A stretch of 64,000 nucleotides of DNA from Bacteroidota bacterium (GTDB lineage: Bacteria; Bacteroidota; Bacteroidia; Palsa-948). The stretch covers positions 124,001-188,000 of the forward strand of contig PLUL01000021.1 of assembly GCA_003164895.1 (NCBI GenBank). Direction: 5' to 3'. This document shows, piece after piece, positions 43,956 to 55,200 of this stretch. The position numbers and the translations under genes were made by a program. The notes beneath the pieces were generated by a model that made no database searches, had not been told where the DNA came from, and was given only the letters and a program-made list of their open reading frames with translations. Within the stretch, counting starts at the first letter, position 1. Each line of letters starts with the position of its first letter.

Positions 43956-44795
43956 ATGAAATTATACTCAATCAACACCGGCTATTTCAAACTTGATGGT
44001 GGCGCTATGTTCGGAGTGGTTCCAAAATCATTGTGGAACAAAACCAATCCTGCCGATTCCAACAACATGATCAATCTCGGACTGCGCGCATTGCTTATTG
44101 AAGATGGAAATAGATTAATTCTCATTGACAATGGGATGGGAACAAAACAAGATGCAAAGTTTTTCAGCTACTATTATCCGCACGGCGAAGATACGCTGGA
44201 AAAATCTCTTGCCAAATACGGATTTACTCCCGATGCTATCACCGATGTATTTCTTTCTCATCTTCATTTTGATCATTGCGGAGGCAGCGTGAAATGGAAT
44301 TCCGACAGAACAAAATTTGAACTCGCTTTCAAGAATGCAACTTACTGGAGCAATGAAAGGCACTGGGCTTGGGCAACAAAACCTAACCGCAGAGAAGGCG
44401 CAAGTTTTTTGAAGGAAAATATTATTCCAATTCAGGAGAGCGGACATTTGAAATTTACAACAGAAGGCGCAGAACTCTTTCCGAGTGTTTCGATTATGTA
44501 TTCAAGTGGGCACACCGATGCCATGATGCATCCACACATAAAATACAAAGGAAGAACCATTGTGTATGTTGCTGATCTGATCCCGACCACAGGACATATT
44601 CCTGTTCCGTATGTGATGGGTTACGATACACGACCATTGATCACGATGGACGAAAAAGAAAAATTCCTTAGCAAAGCAGCTCAAGAAGATTATGTTTTAT
44701 TTTTTGAGCACGATGCTATAAATGAATGCTGCACGCTTCAACAAACGGAGAAAGGTGTGAGATTGAAGGAAACTTTTCCTTTGGCGAATTTATAG
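43956..44795 (+). CDS. MBL-fold metallo-hydrolase
   Basis: A 279-residue cytoplasmic hydrolase. The dinuclear zinc motif HLHFDHCGG places His102, His104, Asp106 and His107. A further His follows in SSGHTDAMMHP, an Asp in YVADLIPTTGHIP, and a final His in FEHDAINEC. The layout resembles lactonase/AhlD-like enzymes (LIDNGMGTK, RHWAWATKPNRREGASF), so hydrolysis of a lactone, possibly N-acyl homoserine lactone, is a possibility but not proven. The longer open frame from 43917 starts inside the repeat and is rejected. It is followed by a non-coding stretch with a 21-bp array. Confidence 0.92.
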   Translation: MKLYSINTGYFKLDGGAMFGVVPKSLWNKTNPADSNNMINLGLRALLIEDGNRLILIDNGMGTKQDAKFFSYYYPHGEDTLEKSLAKYGFTPDAITDVFLSHLHFDHCGGSVKWNSDRTKFELAFKNATYWSNERHWAWATKPNRREGASFLKENIIPIQESGHLKFTTEGAELFPSVSIMYSSGHTDAMMHPHIKYKGRTIVYVADLIPTTGHIPVPYVMGYDTRPLITMDEKEKFLSKAAQEDYVLFFEHDAINECCTLQQTEKGVRLKETFPLANL

Positions 44796-44848
44796 TAGAC
44801 ACTACCTTTCATTCTTACTTTCTGGACCCTACCCTCACGCCTGGGGTA

Positions 44849-44932
44849 CTCGTTCGTCTTAACGGGACTCTCGTTCGATAGCTCGGGATACTCATTCGTC
44901 TTAACGGGACTCTCGTTCGATCGCTCGGCTAA
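44849..44932. repeat. Four 21-bp units, two alternating types
   Basis: Units start at 44849, 44870, 44891 and 44912, each opening CTCGTTCG or CTCATTCG. The first and third continue TCTTAACGGGACT; the second and fourth continue ATAGCTCGGGATA or a variant. The order is A-B-A-B with a 42-base higher period. The GC content is well above the surroundings. It lies in the gap 44796-45088 between convergent genes. The rest of the gap holds a short ACCC/GGGT hairpin-like stretch near 44952-44990 and no gene. Confidence 0.85.
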
Positions 44933-45088
44933 TGAAACAACCTTAAATTAACCCTGACACAGTTCATTGAACAGACCCTTCTAAACAGGGGTGTGTAGAT
45001 CATTATTGCACAGCATTTGTAAGTTATCGCCCAGTGCTATATTTTGAAAATAAAATTTAGGTGAAATCGACAAACTGTATTACAAATA

Positions 45089-48000
45089 TTACTGCACCAC
45101 CACCACCACATCGTCATAGGCGCCACAGCTATTTGTCCATCGGAAAACATAAGTACCGCTGACCAAACCTGTAATTGTAGTTGTTGCAAGTGCGGCATTA
45201 GTAATGGTTGCTGCCCCTCCGCTTACTTTTGTCCATGATGCACCAGCAATAATATTGGCTGCCATAGTAGCCGGACTTGCGCAAAGATATTGATCAGGTC
45301 CTGCACTTGGAGCAGTAGAAGCGCCAATTGTAATAACATAATTTGCAGATACGCTTCCATTGCCACAGGCATCTACTCCAAGTACTGTTAAATTACCGCT
45401 AGTGGCGGCACCTGAAAAATTAATGGTAATTGCATTCGAGCTTCCAATAATAGTAGCTCCTGCACCTGAATATGACCATGTATAACTTGTTGCGTTTGTA
45501 ATAGCTCCAACAGAATAGCCAACACCATTTGAACCCGTACAAGGAGCTGCAGTACCCGTAATAACACCTGCTGCTGCAGGCAATGGATTAACAGCAATTG
45601 CATAAGCCGAAGAAGTGGTTCCGCTGCCGCATGTATTTGTACCCGTAACAGTTAAAGTACCTGCCGTAGCTCCTACCGCAAAATTAGCGGTAATAGAATT
45701 TGTGCCGCCGCCCGATGCAATAGAAAATCCCGCACCTGTATATGTCCATATATAACCTGTTGCATTGGTAATTGCGCCAACAGAAAAAGCTACGCCGTTT
45801 TGTCCTTGGCAAACAGTAGGAGTTCCTGTTATTCCACCAGATGCGGAAGGAAATGGGTTTACAGTAACAGTAAATGGCACCGTAGATGTACTGCTGCATC
45901 CACCTGCAGTTTGTACTGTAACAGTACCATTGTATGTACTTGCTGCTGCTGCTGCCGGAACTGTAATAGGTATTGGTGAAGCAGGCAAAGCAGTTAATGC
46001 AACATTTGCAAATCCTGCGGCAAGAGCAGTAGCATCGTAGGTAATGCTGTATTTAGTAGGCGCATTTGTTGTTGCGGTATATGGTAAACTTGCTGCAGTT
46101 GTACCACGACACACAGCAGGGTTTGCTCCTAAAGTAATGGTAGGAGCGAGACAAGGTACTGTAACAGAAAAATCATCAAACCCAAGAAAGTAAGGAGTAA
46201 TGTTATTGGTTACATGAACCATAAAATAATAAGTTCCTGTAACTCCCGGAGTAAATGCCTGTGTATTCGCTACACAAGTAGTTCCTGTTGTTGTACCTGA
46301 GGTAAGAAATGCCGAACCCAATAATGTTGACCCGGTTCCTGTTTGAGTAGTGTTATATCGTACCTCAGCATTCCACCCCTTATATCCATCACCTACCCAT
46401 TTAAAACCAAAGTTATAAGTATTGCCGGCAGTTAATGTAAAAGCAGGAGTAATCAGATATTTGTCTATTCCTGTGTAGGGATAATAATTAACATCAACAT
46501 AATTAGGAACTGAACAAGGAGAATTATATCCCGAACCTGTAGAAGAAGTCCAAACACCAGTTGGTTGTGTTAACCAACAATTGGGAACAATATCTGTTCC
46601 GAGAGTACTCATAGCATCAAAATTTTCTGTCCATGGAAATGCATTAATAGGCGTAACACATGGATTTGTAACAGTAAGAGTAGCACTATTGGAATTTGCT
46701 GAACATCCTGCTGCTGTAACCACGCAGCGATAATAATAAAGCGCTAAAACTGAGGTGCCATTTGCAGTAAGAGTAGGAGTCGTAGGATTGGTATAAGTAA
46801 CGCCCGCAGGAGTGCCGTTTGCCACATTTACCCATGTTACATTATCCGAACTCATTTGCCATTGATACGTGGGGCTGCCTGCAGAAGTAACCACCCCAAA
46901 ATATGCATTAACACCGATTCCAACAGATGTGTTGGTTGGATTAGTAGTAATGATAGGCATAGGGTTTGCGGTAATTGGATAATTAGCAGAAATAGTTCCG
47001 TTACCGCAGGCATCTACTCCGTAAACAGTTAAATTTCCGCTTGTTGCTATACCTGCAAAATTTATGGTTATTGCATTGGTAGCACCGACAATGGTAGCAC
47101 CACCGCCCGTATATGCCCATGTGTAACTGGTTGCATTTGGAATAGTAGGTACTGAATAAGCAACACCGTTTTGTCCTTGACAAACAGAACCGGGTCCTGA
47201 TATTGTACCCGCTGCCATTGGCAACGCATTAATGGTTAAATTAACACCATTGGCAGAACCTACTACGGCAGGAGTGCTACTCACTACCCGTATTCTATAA
47301 AGAGTTCCTGAAACAGCTGCGGCAGGAATAGTGGCTGTGATAGTACCCGCGACTTGAGAGGTAAGTGTTCCAATATTAGTTGGGCTTCCAAAAGAACCGA
47401 TGGCATCAGACAACTGAGCAGTAAATACATTCCCTGCTGTGTAAGCTCCGGTAATGGTATAAGGTACTGATATAGGCGTTTCACCCGCACAGAAAGTAGG
47501 ATAACCTGCACCGGCAATAACTCCTGTAGTGATTGTCTGCGCAGTAGGAGCAATAAGACTGACATTATCTACAAAAATACCGTATTGATTTGTTGCTGAA
47601 TAATCATGAAATCCAAAATAGTAAGTACCTGCCACTGGAACTGTGAAGGTAGAAGTTTGAGTGGCATAAGCCGTATTGCTAAATCCGGCATTAGTGTAAA
47701 TAGTTGTTGTCATACCTGCAATCGTTTGGGATGTTCCACATGCCAATACTAACTTTTCAGTATAACTTGAACTAAAGGCAGCATAAATAAAACTTACAGT
47801 GTAGGTAGTTGCTGTTGCAAGAGTAACTCCCTTGCTGAATGCCCAATCATCATTTGGATGGGAGGCATCATACTCGCAAAACATGGCATTGGGACTTGAA
47901 CCTCCGGAAGGTGGCGGGAAAGTACTCGAAGAATTATCAGTTTGCCAATGATTTCCGTCACCAACACCACCATTATCATTATCAATGTATGTCCAGCAGG

Positions 48001-49216
48001 CAGGTAAAGCAGGAGTAACCGCTCCATCAAAATTTTCGGAATAGGGCTGGGCTGCGGCTGCGCAGGAAGCAACCGATATACTTAGGTTATCTATTCCCAC
48101 ATCCACAATCCCTTTATCGGTTACCCTAAATCGGAGTACACTGGTTCCGGAAACGGCTGCGGTAGAAATTGTCTGCGTTGATCCCGCACCTCCAAAAGTC
48201 AATGCTCCTGTACCGGATCCTATATGCAATAAACTCGTAGGAAAAGTAACACCTCCATCGGTTGAAAGCAAAACATCAAAAGCATAAGCAGATGTCCATG
48301 TTTCATTATGCGAATAATCAAAAGTTATAGTTTTTGTTCCTACGGTTGAAAAATCAACAAATAAATCAAGAATACCTTGTGTTCCGCCTGTAGAACTCCT
48401 ATTGCGAAACCTGGCACTATAAGAACCATGTGAAAATGTAGGAGAATATTGCCCTGTAGCATCAAGTAGGGCACTCCAATCTCCAGTACCGGAATAATCA
48501 TACCTATGCCAATAATCCGTAACACCTCCACTACCTGCTACACTGCTTTCCCAATGCGTATCAGGAACACGTGCCGCACCACCCGAACATGGATCGGCAA
48601 CCCATGCTTCAAAATCCTGAGTATAAGGAAGTGCTGCATAAGTTGGGCAATTAGAAACAGCTGTACCGTCAATTTCAATATAGCTGGGACCACCTGTGCC
48701 GGCGGCACCCAAGGTGGAAGAACAACCTGTTTGATCGCCAACTACCCGAAAAGTAATAGAAGATAATCCATTGAACCCTGTTGCGGGAAGTGTAACAGAT
48801 ACATTTCCATTTTGAGTTGTGCAACTTGTAGGAAAAGTGCCAAGTAATGAAACATAACCATCTACGCTAGAATAAAGATAATATTGGTCAGGTCCGGTAG
48901 CCGAACTTCCCATATTAAGAATTACTGCCTGGCTGTTCATATTAAGAAGATAGCTGCCATTAGGCGTAACAGTAATGGTTAAATAATCACTTGTATTATT
49001 CCATGTATTAGAACTGAATCTGGATGAAGACGAAGTACCTGTTAAATTAACACGCGCCAATGATCCACTGGCAACATTTGCTCCAAGGGAAGAAGCAGCA
49101 AGAGGAGATGCTGTTATTCCACTCCATGCTGGGTTCCAGATTGCAAGCTGCCCCCAGCTATTATCGACAAGCAACAAAGCAAGAAAGAAAATTAATATGT
49201 GTAAATATCTTTTCAT
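45089..49216 (-). CDS. Large secreted multi-domain protein, partner gene of T9SS cassette 1
   Basis: A 1375-residue exported protein (signal peptide ending DNSWGQ). Visible modules: a first beta domain (residues ~25-190), three cleaved-adhesin/choice-of-anchor-J-like domains near residues 195-380, 390-552 and 860-1022 (YTQDFEAW, YSENFDGAVTPALPACW, PWTENFDAM), and PKD-like repeats near 660-750, 1120-1205 and 1210-1295 (VCQGQNGVAYSV, TNATSYTWSYSGAGATI). The terminal Ig-like module begins GPDQYLCASPATMAANI and ends SGTYVFRWTNSCGAYDDVVV plus VVQ. No T9SS sorting domain follows. The ATG abuts the stop of the preceding gene (TAAATG), implying coupled translation. Its route to the surface is unclear. 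Confidence 0.9.
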   Translation of the reverse strand: MKRYLHILIFFLALLLVDNSWGQLAIWNPAWSGITASPLAASSLGANVASGSLARVNLTGTSSSSRFSSNTWNNTSDYLTITVTPNGSYLLNMNSQAVILNMGSSATGPDQYYLYSSVDGYVSLLGTFPTSCTTQNGNVSVTLPATGFNGLSSITFRVVGDQTGCSSTLGAAGTGGPSYIEIDGTAVSNCPTYAALPYTQDFEAWVADPCSGGAARVPDTHWESSVAGSGGVTDYWHRYDYSGTGDWSALLDATGQYSPTFSHGSYSARFRNRSSTGGTQGILDLFVDFSTVGTKTITFDYSHNETWTSAYAFDVLLSTDGGVTFPTSLLHIGSGTGALTFGGAGSTQTISTAAVSGTSVLRFRVTDKGIVDVGIDNLSISVASCAAAAQPYSENFDGAVTPALPACWTYIDNDNGGVGDGNHWQTDNSSSTFPPPSGGSSPNAMFCEYDASHPNDDWAFSKGVTLATATTYTVSFIYAAFSSSYTEKLVLACGTSQTIAGMTTTIYTNAGFSNTAYATQTSTFTVPVAGTYYFGFHDYSATNQYGIFVDNVSLIAPTAQTITTGVIAGAGYPTFCAGETPISVPYTITGAYTAGNVFTAQLSDAIGSFGSPTNIGTLTSQVAGTITATIPAAAVSGTLYRIRVVSSTPAVVGSANGVNLTINALPMAAGTISGPGSVCQGQNGVAYSVPTIPNATSYTWAYTGGGATIVGATNAITINFAGIATSGNLTVYGVDACGNGTISANYPITANPMPIITTNPTNTSVGIGVNAYFGVVTSAGSPTYQWQMSSDNVTWVNVANGTPAGVTYTNPTTPTLTANGTSVLALYYYRCVVTAAGCSANSNSATLTVTNPCVTPINAFPWTENFDAMSTLGTDIVPNCWLTQPTGVWTSSTGSGYNSPCSVPNYVDVNYYPYTGIDKYLITPAFTLTAGNTYNFGFKWVGDGYKGWNAEVRYNTTQTGTGSTLLGSAFLTSGTTTGTTCVANTQAFTPGVTGTYYFMVHVTNNITPYFLGFDDFSVTVPCLAPTITLGANPAVCRGTTAASLPYTATTNAPTKYSITYDATALAAGFANVALTALPASPIPITVPAAAAASTYNGTVTVQTAGGCSSTSTVPFTVTVNPFPSASGGITGTPTVCQGQNGVAFSVGAITNATGYIWTYTGAGFSIASGGGTNSITANFAVGATAGTLTVTGTNTCGSGTTSSAYAIAVNPLPAAAGVITGTAAPCTGSNGVGYSVGAITNATSYTWSYSGAGATIIGSSNAITINFSGAATSGNLTVLGVDACGNGSVSANYVITIGASTAPSAGPDQYLCASPATMAANIIAGASWTKVSGGAATITNAALATTTITGLVSGTYVFRWTNSCGAYDDVVVVVQ

Positions 49217-52200
49217 TTATTTAGTTTTCACCACCTTTTTAACAAATGATTTGTTGCTGTTATTCAGTTTCACCATATAAATTCCGGTGCTGTATTCCGT
49301 TACATCCAATGTTACTTTATTCAAGCCGGGTACTGATGCAATATCTTTTGTCATAATGGGCTGACCAAGCATATCAGTAATAGTTAACTGAATATTTTCA
49401 TTCTGCTCATCGGAGAAAATAATGTTCAGTTCTCTATCAGTCGGGTTAGGCAATGCGCCAATAAAGTTGAAATCGGAATTCTCTTTGCAATTTATTGAAA
49501 TCGGAGAAAACGCGGTAGTCATTCCATTATAATCGGTTTGAGATAAACGGTAGTAACAATTGCCCGGAGATTCTTTGTCAGTATAAGAATATTGTTTGAT
49601 GGTTGAACTATTGCCTGCACCCGGTATGGTATCAATAATTTGGTAATTGAAAAAGTTTTCATCACAACTTCTTTCGAGTGTAAAATAATTATTGTTCATT
49701 TCTGAGGCGGTAATCCACGATAAAATAGTGCTGTGATTAACGCAGGTTGCATCAAAGGCAACTAAATCAATAGGTAGAGGTGTAACGTGGTGTGCCAAAG
49801 AAAATTGAGAAAATCCTGACATCCCATTTCTAGTTGCTGTAATCACATTTGAAGCGTTTGTGCCATACCAAAAAGAACCATCCAATGTCCATCCACCAGG
49901 ACAGAATGGGGTTCTTTTAACAAAAGAGAATTCAGTAGCTACTCCTCCCGCATTATCAAAATTTCTTCCATAAAGAGTCATGTCATAAGCAGCTGTGGTT
50001 GGGTTAGTAGAAAGATAAATATCAGTAGATGCAGTTCCGGTGAACACCGTCCATACTCCTCCCAAAGATCCGGCGTAACCTGTTCCGGTGTTAGTGCCTC
50101 CGTTATCAATCAAATAAGTATATTGACTTGTCTGTTCAGTAGTAGCAACAGTTGAAAGACCGGTTCCTGTTGCATTAGCAGGGTTTTCAAAAAATACTGT
50201 GAGGTAGGAGAATCCGGTGATGGTATTAAAATTAATATTCATAAGTTCATAAGGATAATTTGGCGCAGTGGCTGTGGTTGGATTTCCTCCAACGGGAAAA
50301 TCGTAAGCTGTACTATTTGTTACTTTGCGGGTAATTCTTCCATAAACATAACCGCTCACACTGTTACCGCTAAGGGCAGAACTTGAGGTATTATCAATCA
50401 CTAATTTTCTTCCGCCTTCGGTAAGCACAATACCGTTTTGAAACACAAAGCTATTGCTAACCAGTAAATCTTGATTTCCTACCGCATCTTTAATGGTAAG
50501 AATGGGCGGAGTAGCGGTGTTGTTAAGTACTACGTTATAAAAATCACCTGCTGCAGTACTTGTCTGTGTGAAATTTTGAGCTACAGTTCCCATGAAAACA
50601 ACTTTTTCATTATGGTTAGTTGAGGTGCTTGTGATGGCTCCGTTTTGTATAAAATCTCCGCACACATCTAACTCGGCTTTATCATCAGAGAAAGATAAGG
50701 TTGCGAGATTTGCAAGAGAGATGCTCTGACATGCGGCAGGGGTTGCAGAATAGTTAATATCCGGATGGCTGCCTACGTTGGTAATACTTACTACTGTTCC
50801 GCAGGCAGGCAAGCAGTTAGGTGTCCAGTTTAAAGGATCAAACCAATTACCTGGAGGAGCGCTATGTGCCCCATTCCAAGCAACGCTTGAAGGAATACCG
50901 CTAACGGTCATGGTAACCGGATTGCACGCACTCTCATTGCATGTGCCACCGGCAGATGGCGCAATAACCGAAATATAGAAAGTAGTGGTAACAGGGTTAT
51001 TTGATGTGTAACTCTCCCCCGTACCAACTAAGGTTCCTAAACAACTTCCGGTGTACCAATTATAAGTTGCCCCTGCAATGGGAGCATTAACAAACATGGT
51101 TTGTCCTGACGAACACGCGGTAACATTATTTGCTGTGGGCGGTGTAGAAGGTGTAACAACAACAGCTACCGAGGTGCGCGGAGGCAAACTTACGCAACCG
51201 CTGGCATTGATTGACTGCACATAATAAGTGGTACTAACTACAGGGCTTACTACATAATTTGCTCCCGAAGAAAGAAGGGTGGGTCCGCTTGATGCATTAT
51301 ACCATTCAAAGCTGCAATTAACAGGACCGGTACCAGTTAATGTAGCGGTAGCTCCAGGGCAAATAGGTACGGAGGCAGCTCCAACTGTTGCAACAGCCGG
51401 ATAAGGATAAACAGTAACAAGAAATGTTACAGCAGCTAAATTTCCGCAACATTGAGATGCAACAACCAAACTAACAAGGTATGTTTCATTTAATGTATTA
51501 CTCATGGTATTCTGAAAAGTAATATTGGTTGAACTTGCATTGGGTGTTGCAGGAACCGGAGCTGCATCGCCAAGACTGCCAACTCCTACCGACCATGTAT
51601 AACCTGTAAAACCAGGCATGCCTGCCACGCTGCTTACAAAATTAAGTATCCCATTTGGGCATGTGCCAGTCGCTGATGGCAAAATAACGCCTGCTGAAGG
51701 TTTAGGTGTGATGATATTTAAGAAACCGGTATAATTATTTGCATTGTAAACAATGGTTTTGAATCCTGTATTATTATAAGTAATAGGTGATGGATTTTGT
51801 GCTGCGCTTGTTGTTGGGGAAGCATCTCCGGCTGAACCAAATGTCCAATTGTGTGCAGCCCCAGAGGTAAAGCTTATATTTGTTGAAGTGCATGAAACAT
51901 TGGTTTCAGTAATAAGCGGTTCACCATTAAGGTTAAAAGTTGTTGTAGCGCCTGCAGATTTAGTTATAACGGTGCCATTCAAAAAACATAAAATACAATT
52001 ATCTCCTGCCGCACCATTACCGCCTGCACCACCAGCACCACCATCGCCACCATCGCCACTTGCACCGCCAAGTCCTCCACCAAAAGGTCCACAACCACCA
52101 CCACTGGAACTACACCAATATAAATCAGAAACACCATTACCGCCTGCTCCGCCAGGACCAGCTAATCCTCCTGTTCCGCCTGTTCCCGCTGCAGAAGTAA

Positions 52201-55200
52201 CCCAACAATCAGTAACAGTTGGGGCAACTGTATTCACCGAAAATACTCCAAACGCTGCTCCGGCAGAAACCCCTGCCGTTCCTCCATATCCGCCGCCGCC
52301 GCCGCCGGCACCGCTGTTGCCGGTTTCTCCTGTGTAAGGACCAAATGCATAACCGCACTGAGTGCTTGTCCATGTATTATAATCGCCACCACCACCACCA
52401 CCACCACCACCACCACCACTTCCATTACCTCCGCTTGTTGGCGCACCTCCACCATCAACTATAAAAAATCCACCTGCATAATTGGAAATCCCATTCGCTC
52501 CATTCGCTCCGGGATTTCCATTATTACCAGCAGTACCGGCTTGTCCATTATAAGCAGTTGATGCCACATGAGTGCCACCCATGTTTGCGGCATTTCCTGT
52601 TGCCTTTGCCCCTGCTGCTCCAGCCGTACCACCGGTACCGACTCCAGCCGTTCCGGCACTACCGGCAGCAGCGTTGTTTGCTCCTGAAGTAGCTGTACTA
52701 CCTAATCCGGCTAAACCTCCGGCACCACCTGCATTTGCGCCTGTGCCTGCTGTTCCGACAGCCCCTGATGTTCCGGGACATCCGCCATTCTGAATAGCGC
52801 CATCTCCACCATTAGTAGCAGTACCAATTAAAGAGCCGTTTGTTCCATTTGTTCCATTTGCCCCTGCGCCTGCATCAATATAACACCTTACAATATTATA
52901 AGAAGAACAACCGTTGCCAAGATAAACAGCATAGTTGCTTATTTTACTACCTGTAGCGTTTATTGTGTTTGCCGGATTGCCTCCAAGAGGTGTTGCGCCC
53001 GGCATTTCAATTCTTAAATCCTGCAAACGAAAATTAATTGCGCCTGCTGTAACATTAAAAGCAATTATATTATTAGAAACAGGATTAGTGTTGTCTCTTC
53101 TAATAACCGTAGTATGGGCAGCAGTACCATCCTGACTGTATTTCACAGAGAAGGTTGCATCGTTTGCATAACCGCCCTCAAGCATGGTATTGCTGTTCAA
53201 TGCCAATAAAGTATTTGAACTGATAGTGTAAACTCCCACTGCCATTTTTATGGTGGCTCCTCCGCAAGCAACACCTGTAAGCAGAGAACCCAACGTAGCC
53301 GCGCTTGCCGCATTTGCAATGGATGTTCCATCTTTCGTTCCACTTCCAGTTGGAGTTACATAAAAAATGCTACAGTTATTTGCAGGTGGCGCAGAGGAAA
53401 AAGAAAGAGTTGAAGTAACCGTGTTGGTGCTAATACATCCATTAGCAGATGTAACATAAACACTATAGTTACCTACTGTATTTTCTGCGGGGGTGGTATT
53501 TACAGGTCCGGTATAAGCATACAGTCCGGAAAAAGTGTAAGTGTAGGGCGTGGTACCTCCTGTTGCTGATGCAGTAAATACCTGATTGCCGCCTACGCAA
53601 AGAGTAGGATTCATCGGGTTGATGCTCACTACTGGAGCAGGTGAAACCGTAACAAGTTGAGTAGCAGTTTTTGTACATCCTCCATAAGTAACCAACACTT
53701 GATAAGTTGTGTTGGTGTTTGGAGAAACAGTTGCAACTGAAGTAACTCCTCCGGTAGGCGACCATGCAAAAGTGGCTCCGCCTCCGGGACCTCCGTTTGC
53801 AGTAAGCACTATAGAACTTCCTGCACAAACAATATCTGAAGCAGGAACGGAACTTATTGTAATAGGCGCGAGATAATTAAATGTAGTTGTCTGGGTAATT
53901 GCCATTTGGGTATTGCCGCACTTGTTTTGTAGGGTATTACCATCCGTGCCCACTTTTATTCCAATAGTGTAAGTTCCGGAGAGAAGAGTGCCTCCCAATG
54001 ATAATTTGATTTGAGTGGTAAGACTATTATTTGCCGGTGTAGTGCAACCAATACCCGCTGCAGCAGTTATAGTGGGTGCACCGGGTCCGGTAATTGTAAA
54101 GTCGCTTCCGTCAGAAGCAATGGAAGAACATCTTATTAATTCAGAAGTTGAAACTATAATTGTATTGTTGCAATTATTTACAGCTGGTGTAACAAGAGTT
54201 GGCTGAGTATTATCAACAATAGAAGCCGTAACGCCAGATGCGGGCGCTGGTGTGTCAAAAGTTAGTGTGTAGCCAACCGCATCCATAGAATAATTGTCAA
54301 CTATCATTGCATAAGTGTGTGTAGCTGTAACAGCAAGGTCTGCATTCCATGGTATTCCAGCAGCATTGGTACTATTTGCAAACCCTCCATTTGTAGTTGA
54401 AATACCCGTATTCCCGTAAGTGCCGGAGAAATTACAGCTTACAGGTGTAGCTGTTGGAACATAACTGCATCCACCTATGGCAGTAAGATCATAAATTGCC
54501 CAGTCGTAGTCGTGAGTAGTATTAATAGTGAAAGTAAGATTACCAGTATTCAATACGGTAAAAATATACCAAACAGATGCTTGTTCATTTGCATGCAAAC
54601 ATAAAGTACCGTTTGTAGGATAATTAAGTTCCTGAGTAGTTCCATATCCTGTATAGGAATTTGGTTGAGTATAGGACAACTGGCAAACAGAAATACCATT
54701 GATGCAATCCTGCTCAGGTCCTGTAGTTGATAATATTGAAGGTGAATTAGACCATTTATAAGAATTCAAGTTGTTATTATTACTACTTGACTTATTTTCT
54801 GTTTGTCTCGAATTACTATTTACTTCATTGGTGGAAGGAATAGAATAAGGTCTTGCAACAGATGCTGCATGTTGTGCTACCTTTACCTGACTAACTCTTA
54901 TCGGTTGTTGCAAACCTATCTCGTCAGCAGGCGGATACCAAGTGGGTGCAATAAAATTGGGATCGGCAGCTTTATGTAAGCTATCAATATATTGGCGGGA
55001 ATAACCTTGCTCATGTAGCAATTTGAAATAAATATTATCCTGTTGCTGCTTGCCGATATTAGTTTTGCGAACGCTGTCGAGGAAAGCAATTTTTTGTTTT
55101 ACAATATCATTCGACAAAACAGATTTGTTTACAATCTGCTCCTGTGCAAAAACAAAATTACCACTAATAAGTGTTGCAATTAAAAAAAACAGTGATAGTA

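Noticed and set aside
44949-44995. Possible insertion-sequence end (CCCTGACACAGTTCATTGAA ... AACAGGGGTGTG)
   Set aside because: It has a look common near transposon ends, but no partner end, target duplication or transposase fragment was seen.
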